A DNA stretch of 64,000 nt from Aotearoamyces nothofagi (GCA_015345905.1 JADDTR010000024.1:124001-188000); one strand, 5' to 3'. Counted from the first letter of the stretch, positions 44,103 to 54,410 are shown. Program-made: numbers and translations. The notes: generated by a model from the sequence alone, not told the origin.

Positions 44103-47054
44103 ATGACCACCACGACGGATGTCGACACCACCGACTCCTCCATCTCGGGGCTGGTGGCCACGCTGATCCCCGCCGGCCTCTACGCCATCGTCTACGTGCT
44201 CGTCTTCCTGGTCTTGCGCCGCACCCACCGCCGCTTCTACGCCCCGCGGACCTACCTGGGAAGCCTGCGCGAAGAGTGAGTATATAGCCCGTCCCGCGCG
44301 AGCCTGCGCGGTTGCCTGTGAGAGTGCCGTCTTGCTGACCCGTCGACGCAGAGAGCGGTCGCCTTCGCTGCCCGCCGGCCTCACCAACTGGTTCGGCGCC
44401 TTCTGGAAGATCCCCGACACGTACGCCCTGCAGCACCAGTCGCTGGACGCCTACCTCTTCCTGCGCTTCCTCAAGGTCTGCGCCGCCATCTGCCTGGTCG
44501 GTGCCTGCATCACCTGGCCCATCCTGTTCCCCATCAACGCCACGGGGGGCGCGGGCGAGACGCAGCTGAACATCCTCACGTACGGCAACGTCGACGTCGG
44601 CACGTCGGCGGGGCGGTACAAGCTCTACGCCCACACCTTTGTCGGCTGGATCTTCTTCGGCTTCGTCGTCTTCACCATCGCCCGCGAGAGCATCTTCTAC
44701 ATCAACCTGCGCCAGGCCTTCCTGCTCTCCCCGATCTACGCCAACCGCATCTCGTCGCGCACCGTGCTCTACACGTCGGTGCCGGAGACGTACCTGGACG
44801 AGGCCAAGCTGCGCAAGGTCTTTGGCGATGTCGTCAAGAACATCTGGGTCCTGAGCGACACGACCCGGGTGGACGAGCTGGTCGAGAGGCGCGACAAGAT
44901 CGCGTACAAGCTCGAGGCCTCGGAGACGAAGCTCATCAAGCTCGCGAACAAGGAGCGCCTCGAGTCCCTGAAGAAGGGCGGCAGCCGCGACGAGGAGGCG
45001 CCCATTGCCCACGCCGACGCCGAGTCGGGCTCGATCGCTGCCCGCTGGATCCCCGACAAGAAGCGCCCCACGCACAAGATTGGCAGGTTCGGGCTGTTCG
45101 GCGCCAAGGTCGACTCGATCAACTGGTCGCGCGAGCAGCTGGAATCCCTGATCCCCGAGGTCGAGGCTGCCCAGGAGAGCTACCGCTCCGGCGGCGAGAA
45201 GAAGCAGGGCGCCGTCTTCATCGAGTTCTTCACCCAGTCCGAGGCCCAGGCCGCCTTCCAGACCCTGTCCCATCACCAGGCCCTCCACATGTCCCCGCGA
45301 TACATCGGCGCCAACCCCAACGAGATCGTGTGGAAGTCCCTCAACATCTCGTGGTGGCAGAAGGTGGTCCGAGGCTACCTCGTCAAGTCCTTTATCGGTG
45401 CTCTGATCATCTTCTGGGCCATTCCCGTTGCCGCCGTCGGCGCCATCTCCAACGTCACGTCGCTCGAGCAGCTCTCTTGGCTCACGTGGCTGAAGGATAT
45501 CCCAACGGTCATCATGGGTGTCGTCTCTAACCTCTTGCCCGTTGTGCTCCTTGCAGTCTTGATGGCTCTGGTTCCGATCATCATGAGAAGTAAGTTTATT
45601 CTCTACAAGATGTCATCTACAAGATGTCATCTACAAATCTCATCTACAAGATGTCATCTACAAATGTCATCTACAAGATGTCATCTACAAATCTCATCTA
45701 CAAAATGTCATCTACAAATGTCATCTACATATCTCATCTACAAATCTCATCTACAAAATGTCATCTACAAATCTCATCTACAAATCTCATCTACAAAACT
45801 TGGCTAATCAAAAAAAAAAATAGAGTGCGCCAAATTGGCCGGAGAACCAACCGCTGCTCGTGTCGAATTGTTCACCCAGAATGCGTACTTTGCTTTCCAG
45901 GTCATTCAGGTCTTCCTTGTCGTGACAGTCGGATCATCAGCCTCTGCTGTTGGGAAGAAGATCGCAGACGACCCAGGAAGCACGCCAACGCTGCTGGCCG
46001 AGAGCATTCCGAAAGCCTCCAACTTCTACATCTCCTACTTCATCCTCCAAGGCCTGAGCGTCAGTGCCAGTGTTCTCTCCCAGGTTGTCGGCTTCCTCAT
46101 CTTCAACCTCATGTACAAGTACTTGACAAGCACGCCAAGAAGCATGTATAAGAAGTGGACCGGCCTGGCATCCATCTCGTGGGGTAGCGTTCTGCCCGTG
46201 TTTGCTAATATCGTTGTCATTGGTAAGTCGAACAAGACCAGCCCCTCCATCGCTCATCACTGATTCCGGCAGCACTCGTGTACGCTCTGATTGCGCCTCT
46301 TGTCCTCGGCTTTGCGGCTATCGGAGTCTGGCTCTTCTACCTCGCCTACCGATACAACATTCTCTTCGTCAGCGACAGCGCAATCGATACCAAAGGCCTC
46401 ATATACCCTCGGGCGCTCCAGCACCTGATGGTCGGGGTCTACATCGCCGAGGTCTGCATGATCGGCCTCTTCGCCGTCTCCAAGGCAATCGGTCCTCCGA
46501 TCCTGATGGCCGTCTTCCTGGTCTTCACCATCCTCTTCCACATGTCCATGAACAGTGCTCTCGACCCGCTCCTCTACAACCTCCCCAAGTCTCTCGAGGC
46601 TGAAGAAGAGTCGTTCCGTGCCGATATCGACCCCGAAGAGGGGAGATCAGCCGGTGCCCCCGTCAACGAGAAGGCAGACGGCACAAACAAGACTCTGTCC
46701 ATCCCGGTGGCGCCGCACAAGAAGCCCAGCTTCCTCGCCAAGTTCCTCAAGCCCCACATCTACTCTGACTACGCAACTCTCCGTCGTCTCGTCCCGCACA
46801 ACCTCGTCAACGCCGACGAGTTGTATACGCGGGAGGTGGAGAGGCTTGCATACTATCCCCCGTCCGTCAGCTCTCCCACCCCGCTCCTCTGGATTCCACG
46901 TGACGAGGCCGGCGTGAGCAGGCAGGAAATCGCGCACACAAGCAAGGTGATTCCCATCACAGACGAGGGCGCCAGCTTCGACGACAAGAACAAGCTGGTC
47001 TGGGACGCGGATGGAACCAGGCCACCCATCTGGGAGGAGAAGACTTATTACTAG
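44103..47054 (+). CDS. CSC1/OSCA-like calcium-permeable channel (RSN1/DUF221 family)
   Basis: There are four exons: 44103-44275, 44352-45589, 45824-46222 and 46273-47054, all in phase, giving 863 residues. An N-terminal membrane segment (LVATLIPAGLYAIVYVLVFLVL) is followed by NWFGAFWKIPDTYALQHQSLDAY and two more helices. The cytosolic PHM7-type loop comes next (SSRTVLYTSVPETYLDE; AVFIEFFTQSEAQAAFQ). The multi-helix pore domain then starts at WWQKVVRGYLVKSFIGALI and includes KLAGEP and FQVIQVFLVVT. These are the marks of the osmosensitive CSC1/OSCA/TMEM63 family in the plasma membrane or ER. Codons are strongly GC-ending. The second intron (45590-45823) is long and made of tandem repeats. Confidence 0.9.
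45600..45805 (+). repeat. tandem ATCTACAA(R)ATSTC repeat inside an intron
   Basis: About 13 copies of a 15-16-base unit (TCATCTACAARATG or TCATCTACAAATC) fill nearly all of the second intron of the CSC1-like gene, followed by an A tract and the TAG acceptor. Confidence 0.85.
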
Positions 47055-47771
47055 TCGGATTCCACTGAGCAGAGAGAGCGAGAGACGTGATAGGTCACGA
47101 CTTTGGTTGGTTTGCTTGCCTTTGTTGCTCTCTTGATTAATTTTTCTGACCACGTATGGTTGCTGCTTCTGATTGCGGCTTGAGTAGTTGTCTTGTTTGG
47201 CGTGGAGTAGCGTGGTGCGAGGCACGGCTTTACTGGCTCAGCATGGTTTTTGTTTGGTACGGTTTTGATATGAAAAGATTATTTGAAGAGGAGGAGGATT
47301 GAGGAGGGATTGAGGAAAAACGTAAATAGATACCCCCCGTTTGAAAAACCAGAAGAATCATAATGTAATACCGTATTGATGCTGTATAATGTTTCTATAT
47401 GATGTGTAATNCTAGTCGGATTCCACTGAGCAGAGAGAGCGAGAGACGTGATAGGTCACGACGTTAATTGGTTTGCTTGCCTTTGTTGCTCTCTTGATTA
47501 ATTTTTCTGACCACGTATGGTTGCTGCTTCTGATTGCGGCTTGAGTAGTTGTCTTGTTTGGCGTGGAGTAGCGTGGTGCGAGGCACGGCTTTACTGGCTC
47601 AGCATGGTTTTTGTTTTGGTACGGTTTTGATATGAAAAGATTATTTGAAGAGGAGGAGGATTGAGGAGGGATTGAGGAAAAACGTAAATAGATACCCCCC
47701 GTTTGAAAAACCAGAAGAATCATAATGTAATACCGTATTGATGCTGTATAATGTTTCTATATGATGTGTAA
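47051..47771. repeat. 360-bp direct duplication around a single N (47411)
   Basis: Positions 47051-47410 recur at 47412-47771 with only a few differences (a short substitution after CACGAC and one T-run length change). The first copy begins at the last codons of the CSC1-like gene. A single undetermined base separates them. This is best explained as overlapping contig ends that were not merged. Confidence 0.85.
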
Positions 47772-48011
47772 TGTATGATGTGTAATGTGATGTATGATAT
47801 ATAAAAGCAGACCGCCCAAAAATCGTACAAATGGCAACTCTTTAGAAAGATTATATTGAACAGATCTTGGAACTGTATATTTCTATCTCAGATTCAATAG
47901 AGAATATATTGAGGAATAAATAGTCCTTGGTTAAGAGAGAATTCCTAGCAGTACTATTACAAAGTATACTATAAAAAGAGTTGATCTCTATATTAAAGCA
48001 AAGAGTAGAGT

Positions 48012-48746
48012 AGATCAATTAAATATCAAGTTACTATTGCTCAAATAATTATATTATATAGCTGATATTTTCATTCAGTTCTAGTATTGTATTATATTGT
48101 TGAATTGTTCTAATTTTAAAGTTGGATAATTGGCTTTTGGATATTGTAGAGGATTGGCAAGAGTTATAGATTATTTAAATTGTAGTATAGAAAGAATAGA
48201 TCAATTAAATATCAAGTTACTATTGCTCAAATAATTATATTATATAGCTGATATTTTTATTTAGTTCTAGTATTGTATTGTATTATTGAGTTATTTTAAT
48301 TTTAAAGTTGGAGGATTGGCTTTTGGATATTATAGAGGATTGGTAAGAGTTAACTATATTGACAATTAGTCTAGAAAGAATAGATCAATTAAATATCAAG
48401 TTGCTATTGTTTAAATAATTATATTATATAGATGATATTTTTATCCGGTTCTAGTATTATATTATATTGTTGAGTTATTCTAATTTTAAAGTTGGATAAT
48501 TGGCTTTTGGATATTGTAGAGGATTGGTAAGAGTTAACTGTATTGATAATCAGTCTAGAAAGAATAGATCAATTAAATATCAAGTTACTATTGCTTAAAT
48601 AATTATATTATATAGCTGATATTTTTATTTGATTCTAGTATTATATTATATTGTTGAGTTATTCTAATTTTAAAGTTGGATAATTGGCTTTTGAGATATT
48701 GTAGAGAGTTGATAAGAGTTGACTGTATTGATAATTAGTCTAGAAT
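48012..48746 (+). repeat. ~184-bp tandem array (four units plus partials)
   Basis: AGATCAATTAAATATCAAG recurs at 48012, 48198, 48382 and 48566, and a diverged AGATC start at 48747. Spacings are 186, 184, 184 and 181. Each unit contains GATATTTTTATT, TTCTAGTATT, AAAGTTGGATAATTGGCTTT and GGATATTGTAGAGGATTG. Beyond 48747 the array runs into the GC-motif repeat seen again at 51.0-51.5 kb, there RIP-mutated. Confidence 0.85.
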
Positions 48747-50046
48747 AGATCAAACGAGTATAGTAAGAATAGAGATTTAGAAGTTTATCTTTATAAAAAA
48801 GAGTATTAACTAGACTAGAAGACTCCTTAGTAGATTGAAAAGACAGATTTACTCTTTATTTACAACTGTTGAAAGAAGAGATTTTATTGTAATAGAATAT
48901 TATATAGATGATATTTTTATTCGGTTCTAGTATTGTATTATATTGTTGAGTTATTCTAATTCAAAGTTGGATAATTGGCTTTTGGATATTGTAGAGAATT
49001 GACAAAAGTTATAAATTATTTCAGTTGTAGTATAGAAAATCTATTAATATATAGAACTATAATAATAGAATTTAAACAAAATCTAGTAATAGTTATAGCT
49101 TATATTTGTAAAGAGTAGACTACTTTTAAAAATCTTGGTTTTATATCTTAGTAGAGAGTATTAAATAGTTCTAGAGAACTACTACTAAAGAAGTTAGTAT
49201 ACCTTAATCTACTAAAGTATAATAGCTTAAGAAAGCTATTAAACAATAGACTAGAAAACTACAAAGTAGTCAATCTAGAAAAATATTAGATACTTAGTTT
49301 AAAGTAATTGATAAATAGTTTATAGTTTATTATAACTACTATATCCTCAATCTCTAAAATATTATTGAATACTTTCAACTTGAATATAGTCTATCAATAT
49401 TATTCTACTCTCTAAACTGCCTTGGTTATTATAAATATATCTCTAAAATAAAGTCTTATATCTCTTTGAAATATTAAAAGCTTTAGCTTGAATTTTACTA
49501 GACTTTAAAGACTAAAAGAAAGCTCCTTTTTTTTTAAAAGAGGACTTTATATAGATAAATCAACTTTCAATATTCAAATATTTAGACTATAGCAAATCTA
49601 GAGAAAGAGAGACTAGAGATAGAGATTAGACTATATTCAATTTACTTTTTACTAAAGTTAATAGTTATATATAGTTTAGAGATTAATTAGATATAATTTC
49701 AAGTCAAAGCTCTAGATTCTTTTAAGTAAAAAAGTTATCTATAGTTCTAACTAAAAGGTATATAAATACTAAATTCTTTAAGAAGTATTAACTGAAATTA
49801 TAAAGAGTAACAAATCTAGAAAGAGAAAATAAGACTCTTTTTATATTGAGGATAATTCTAAAGTATATAGAAAAAAGAATACTTGCTAAAATTATAGTCT
49901 TTAGAATTGAGCTAGAGTTGAATATTATATCTATTTAATTGATTGACTATCTTAGTTACTAGATCTTAATTCAATTGAGAATGTTTAGAGAGTTATTAAG
50001 TAAAAGTTGTAAAATAGAAAACTTTATAGTAGTTAAAGTTTAGCTG

Positions 50047-50096
50047 ACTTAAAAGAGATAATATTAGATATTTGAAAAAATAATATTATATCTAAT
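50047..50096. repeat. 50-bp direct repeat, left copy, flanking nested insertion
   Basis: It starts ACTTAAAAGAGATAATATTAG and ends CTAAT. It is transposase coding sequence of the Tc1/mariner fossil and matches 50767-50816 with a few transitions and one transversion. Confidence 0.75.
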
Positions 50097-50766
50097 TAGA
50101 CTAGTTAATAGTTTAGTCTAATCTAGTCTTAAAAGTAATTTATAGACTGTTTTAAAGATTAGACTATTTAGATCTAGACTAAACTAGACTGTAAATAAAC
50201 AGTCTAGTCTCAAATAAAAAATAGAGACTATTTCTAGAAACAGTTTTAAAAAAAAGATTTTATAACTTTCTTTGTCTATATAGAACAGTAATACTTAATA
50301 GTAATACTCTTAGTATTAGAATTATAAAAAAAAGTAGTAATTAAAGTATTTAGAAAAGAAACAGTCTAAGATCTCTAGAACTAGACTAGACTATTTCTAA
50401 ATAGTTTGGTCTAGTCTAGACTATTTATTTATAGTCTGGTTTTAAGAACTATAATATAGACTATTTAAAAATCAAGATATTTAAAGACTAGATATAATAG
50501 TTATATAGATAGAGGAATCTAAGTAACAAGGTCTTTGATACTTAGAGAAGAAAGAGTATTTAAAGAGACAAAGACCTCTTTAATACTCAGCTTAGTAAGC
50601 CTTTAGACTAGTTATATAACCAGCTAGTAGATTATATAATCTCAAATTGGTTATATAATCTAAAGGTTATATATATAATAAAGACAACTTATTATACTAG
50701 ACTAGACTACTTTTTATAGTTTAGTCTAGTCTAGACTGTTTATTTACAGTCTAGTCTAGCCAGTCT
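50097..50766. mobile_element. TAGTCTA-rich nested insertion (non-coding)
   Basis: A 670-base segment interrupts the Tc1/mariner fossil. It begins TAGACTAGTTAATAG and ends GCTAGCC-like AGCCAGTCTA, so its outermost bases TAGACT/AGTCTA are inverted. It is full of CTAGACTAGACTATTT palindromic words and shares AGTAATTTATAGACYGTTTT with the sequence at 36330. It has no reading frame. The class is unknown. Confidence 0.5.
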
Positions 50767-50816
50767 ACTTAAAAGAGACAATATTAGCTATTTGAGAAAA
50801 TAATATTATATTTAAT
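50767..50816. repeat. 50-bp direct repeat, right copy
   Basis: It starts ACTTAAAAGAGACAATATTAG and ends TTTAAT. It is the second copy of the transposase segment at 50047-50096. Confidence 0.75.
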
Positions 50817-51025
50817 ATTTTCAACTAGTATATTAATAAACTATTAATTTATATATAAGAAGTTATTAAGTATAAAGATAATCCTATAAGATTTTAAGTC
50901 AATTGATTTATTGATTGTTGAGTTATATAATAATCTATATAATCTATAACTTTCATTAACTTCTTTCTATATAATAAACACTTCCTATATCCAACTGTAT
51001 AATTGAGAAATTTAATATATTAAAT

Positions 51026-51285
51026 ATCGTCTTAGCAAGAGTTAACTATACTAACGATCAGTCTAGAATAGATCGAATGAGTACAGTGAGAATAGAGGTT
51101 TGGGAGCTTGCTCCTATAAAAAAGGGCATCAACTAGGCCAGAAGACTCTTTGGCAGATTAGAAAGACAGATCTACTCTTTGCTTACAGCTGTTAGAAGAA
51201 GAGATTTTATTACAATAGGATATTATATAGGTGATATTTCATTCAATTCTAGCATTGCATTGTTGAGTTATTCGGCATATCGAGC
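51026..51285 (+). repeat. RIP-mutated copy of the 51.3-kb repeat
   Basis: It aligns base by base with the copy starting 260 bases downstream. The differences I can see over the first 200 bases are C-to-T or G-to-A, apart from small length changes. Confidence 0.85.
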
Positions 51286-51500
51286 ATCGTCTTGGCAAGA
51301 GTTAACTGTACTGACGATCAGTCCGGAACGGATCGAACGAGCGCAGCGAGGATGGGGGTTTGGGGGCTCGCCCCCATAAAAAAAGGGCATCAACCAGGCC
51401 GGAAGACTCTTTGGCAGATTAGAAAGACGGATCTACTCTTTGCTCACGGCTGTTGGAAGGAGAGATTTTGTCGCGATGGGATGGTTGAAATGTGAAATGG
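51286..51500 (+). repeat. intact copy of the GC-motif repeat
   Basis: It contains CGAACGAGCGCAGCGAGG, then GGGGGTTTGGGGGCTCGCCCCC and ATAAAAAAAGGGCATC. The GC core is the same as the ends of the TIR element at 41279 and 42319, and the hairpin GGGGGC/GCCCCC is intact. Degraded copies lie at 51026 and near 48705. Confidence 0.85.
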
Positions 51501-51800
51501 CAGCGTGGATATCCCAGAACAGATAAGATAAGATTCGGGTTTGAGGTTCTTGTAGCCCCCGCCTTACTCGGCCCCGCGATTTTGCGTGGCTCACGTGACT
51601 GAGAAANGCAGATTAGAAAGACGGATCTACTCTTTGCTCACGGCTGTTGGAAGGAGAGATTTTGTCGCGATGGGATGGTTGAAATGTGAAATGGCAGCGT
51701 GGATATCCCAGAACAGATAAGATAAGATTCGGGTTTGAGGTTCTTGTAGCCCCCGCCTTACTCGGCCCCGCGATTTTGCGTGGCTCACGTGACTGAGAAA
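51414..51800. repeat. 193-bp exact duplication around a single N (51607)
   Basis: Positions 51414-51606 and 51608-51800 read the same by eye, both from GCAGATTAGAAAGACGG to GTGACTGAGAAA. A single N separates them, which suggests unmerged contig overlap. Confidence 0.88.
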
Positions 51801-51955
51801 TTTAACCTGGCTGGGCTGGGACGGTTTTTACGGCGCTTGGCCTTAGCCCAGCAGGGTTACGCCGAGGCAGTGGGGTCTTGATATAAACTTCTATGTTTAT
51901 ATATATTTATATATACGAGGTAAAGGCCGCTACGCTAAAATCCTACAGGTCGGCC

Positions 51956-52528
51956 CTGTGCAGGCTCCGGGGCCCTTGGATTTTGCCGTGACCTCGAAGC
52001 AAGGTCAAGGAGGGAATAGGGAATAAGGGTGATTTGCATCCCGTGACCCGTTTTTTTGTAGCCAATCGCTTAAGTGATCCACAAATGCGACAGTATATTA
52101 TAGAAAAGATAAGATATAGATATAGATATATATACTGTTCGACTTTACTGACGCTCGTCTTCACATCTGCTGCCATCACCGAGTCGTTACGAGCTGCACG
52201 GGGTGATTCGGTCGTGCGCTTCGGGATCCAGATACTTGCACNCTGTGCAGGCTCCGGGGCCCTTGGATTTTGCCGTGACCTCGAAGCAAGGTCAAGGAGG
52301 GAATAGGGAATAAGGGTGATTTGCATCCCGTGACCCGTTTTTTTGTAGCCAATCGCTTAAGTGATCCACAAATGCGACAGTATATTATAGAAAAGATAAG
52401 ATATAGATATAGATATATATACTGTTCGACTTTACTGACGCTCGTCTTCACATCTGCTGCCATCACCGAGTCGTTACGAGCTGCACGGGGTGATTCGGTC
52501 GTGCGCTTCGGGATCCAGATACTTGCAC
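51956..52528. repeat. 286-bp exact duplication around a single N (52242)
   Basis: Positions 51956-52241 and 52243-52528 read the same by eye, from CTGTGCAGGCTCCGGGG to GATACTTGCAC. It is the third join of this kind and ends 58 bases before the ADE2 start, so the ADE2 promoter shown here is partly doubled. Confidence 0.88.
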
Positions 52529-52586
52529 TGATTCACGCATATCTCTTGTATTTCTCCTCACCCACCACCACTTCCTCAGCGCAGCC

Positions 52587-54410
52587 ATGTCGTCTGCGGT
52601 GGTTGGTGTGCTCGGCGGCGGCCAGCTGGGGCGGATGCTCATGGAGGCAGCAAACCGGCTGAACATCCAGCTGAACATCCTCGATGCTGCCAACTCGCCG
52701 GCGAAGCAGATCAGTGCCCACGACGGCCATGTCACGGGGTCCTTCACCGACCGGGCATCTATATTGAAGCTCGCAGAGACCTGCAATATCCTGACTGCTG
52801 AGATCGAGCACGTCGATACGGTTACGCTGGAGGAGGTCTCGTCGACTGTCAGGGTCGAGCCGAGCTGGAAGACGTTTCGCATCATCCAGGACAAGTTTCG
52901 GCAAAAGGAGCACCTGTCGAAGTTCGGCATCCCCATGGCTGATCACCGCGAGCTCTCCGGGAACGAGGCTGGCGAGCTGGCGGCGATCGGGAAGGAGCTC
53001 GGGTTCCCTTTGATGCTCAAGTCAAAGACGGAGGCGTTTGACGGGCGAGGAAACTACGCTGTCCACTCGGAGGCAGATATCCCGGCCGCGCTGGAAGCTC
53101 TCAAGGGCCGTCCGCTCTATGCGGAGAAATGGGCAGAGTTCAAGATGGAGCTGGCCGTGGTGGTTGTCAAGACCAAGGACGCCGTCCTTGCATTCCCTAC
53201 GGTTGAGACGGTGCAGGAGAATTCAATATGCAAGCTCGTCTACGCACCGCCGCGGAATGTATCAGAGGCCGTCATCGAAGCAGCGCAGGAGCTGGCGCGG
53301 AAGGCCGTGGCGGCTTTCGAGGGCAAAGGAGTCTTCGGGGTCGAGATGTTCCTGCTAGAAGACGACTCCCTCCTCCTGTGCGAGGTGGCGTGCCGCATCC
53401 ACAACTCGGGCCACTTCACCATCGAAGGCTGCCCCGTCTCGCAGTTCGACGCGCACCTGCGCGCCATCCTCGACCTCCCGATCCCCAAGGAGAGCCTCGA
53501 GCTCCGCCAGCCCTCCATCATGCTCAACGTCCTCGGCGGCGCGACGCCCGACTCGCACCTCGACGTCGTCGCCCGCGCCCTCGCCACGCCCAACGCCAGC
53601 ATCCACATGTACAGCAAGGGGGCGGCGCGTCCCGGGCGCAAGATGGGCCACATCACCATCACGGCGCCGACGCTGCACCAGGCGGAAGGCCTGATGCAGC
53701 CCCTCGTCGCGCTCGCCGACGCCCAGCTCGCCGCCCGCACCGACCTCCCGGCCGCGGCGCGCACGCCCCGCGCCGCAGCCGCCTCCAGACCGCGCCCCGC
53801 CGTCGCCGTCATCATGGGCTCCGACAGCGACCTCAAGACCCTCGTCCCCGGCATCCGCCTGCTCCAGGACCACTTCGGCATCACGCCCGACGTGGACATC
53901 GCGTCTGCCCACCGCACGCCGCAGTACATGGCGCGCTACGCGGCGACGGCGGCGGCCAGGGGCGTCAAGGTCATCATCGCTGCCGCTGGCGGCGCGGCGC
54001 ACCTTCCCGGCATGGCGGCTGCGTATACCACGCTTCCCGTGATTGGATGTCCGATCAAGGGCAGCTCGCTGGACGGGGTTGATAGTCTGTATAGCATCGT
54101 GCAGATGCCTCGAGGTTCGTCTTCCCCTCTCCCCCCCTTCTCCCTCTTCTCTCTCTTCTCCCCCTTCTCCCTCTCCACCCCCCCCCCCCCCCCTACTAAC
54201 CTCACCCCCCTAGGCGTCCCCGTCGCCACCGTCGGCATCAACAACAGCATCAACGCCGCGCTACTAGCAGCGCGCATCCTCGGCGCCTTCGACAACGATG
54301 TCAGGCTCAAGGTCGCCGCGTATGCCGAGGCGGCCAAGCAGGAGAATCTCGATGTCAAGCGCGAGAAGCTGGGCCGGCTGGGCTGGGAGGAGTATTCCAA
54401 GCAGATGTAG
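52587..54410 (+). CDS. ADE2: phosphoribosylaminoimidazole carboxylase (PurK-PurE fusion)
   Basis: There are two exons, 52587-54114 and 54214-54410, giving 574 residues, close to yeast Ade2. The N-terminal PurK-like ATP-grasp part starts VVGVLGGGQLGRMLMEAANR and includes TAEIEHVD, LMLKSKTEAFDGRGNY, and LLCEVACRIHNSGHFTIEGC. The C-terminal PurE-like domain holds AVIMGSDSDLKTL, SAHRTPQYMARYA and PVATVGINNSINAALLAARIL. The enzyme carboxylates AIR to CAIR in purine synthesis. The 99-base intron (54115-54213) has a GTTCGT donor, a CTACTAAC branch and poly-C. It is a multiple of three and stop-free, so reading through it inserts a spurious Ser/Pro-rich segment in PurE. Codons are strongly GC-ending. 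Confidence 0.94.
   Translation: MSSAVVGVLGGGQLGRMLMEAANRLNIQLNILDAANSPAKQISAHDGHVTGSFTDRASILKLAETCNILTAEIEHVDTVTLEEVSSTVRVEPSWKTFRIIQDKFRQKEHLSKFGIPMADHRELSGNEAGELAAIGKELGFPLMLKSKTEAFDGRGNYAVHSEADIPAALEALKGRPLYAEKWAEFKMELAVVVVKTKDAVLAFPTVETVQENSICKLVYAPPRNVSEAVIEAAQELARKAVAAFEGKGVFGVEMFLLEDDSLLLCEVACRIHNSGHFTIEGCPVSQFDAHLRAILDLPIPKESLELRQPSIMLNVLGGATPDSHLDVVARALATPNASIHMYSKGAARPGRKMGHITITAPTLHQAEGLMQPLVALADAQLAARTDLPAAARTPRAAAASRPRPAVAVIMGSDSDLKTLVPGIRLLQDHFGITPDVDIASAHRTPQYMARYAATAAARGVKVIIAAAGGAAHLPGMAAAYTTLPVIGCPIKGSSLDGVDSLYSIVQMPRGSSSPLPPFSLFSLFSPFSLSTPPPPPTNLTPLGVPVATVGINNSINAALLAARILGAFDNDVRLKVAAYAEAAKQENLDVKREKLGRLGWEEYSKQM

Larger units (their letters stand above)
49050..50950 (+). 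pseudogene. Tc1/mariner-type transposase fossil, RIP-degraded
   Basis: The only clear protein trace is near the 3' end. Around 49941-50005 the plus strand reads D-x-L-S-x, then LDLNSIENV, with stop codons exactly where the Tc1/mariner DWPxQSPDLNPIENVW signature has W or Q. This is what TGG-to-TGA/TAG and CAG-to-TAG RIP changes give. Downstream SLADLKE continues the C-terminal part, is interrupted by the insertion at 50097, and resumes at 50767 to a terminal stop near 50905. The catalytic Glu of PIEN is still encoded. The left limit is approximate. The element is inactive. Confidence 0.6.
47772..51024. repeat. RIP-degraded repeat block
   Basis: This is 3.2 kb of very AT-rich sequence with no intact gene. 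It includes a 184-bp tandem array, a Tc1/mariner fossil and a nested TAGTCTA-rich insertion, each listed separately. Between about 48905 and 49050 a further partial array copy is visible. Confidence 0.75.

Noticed and set aside
43639-45288. 549-residue minus-strand reading frame opposite the CSC1-like gene
   Set aside because: It is an antisense shadow of GC-rich codons. The plus strand has a clear channel family and correct splice phases.
51179-51495. Short plus-strand frames over the GC-motif repeat
   Set aside because: They end in GFGGSPP or similar because of the GGGGGTTTGGGGGC motif, which yields such peptides in any copy. They are not conserved as proteins.
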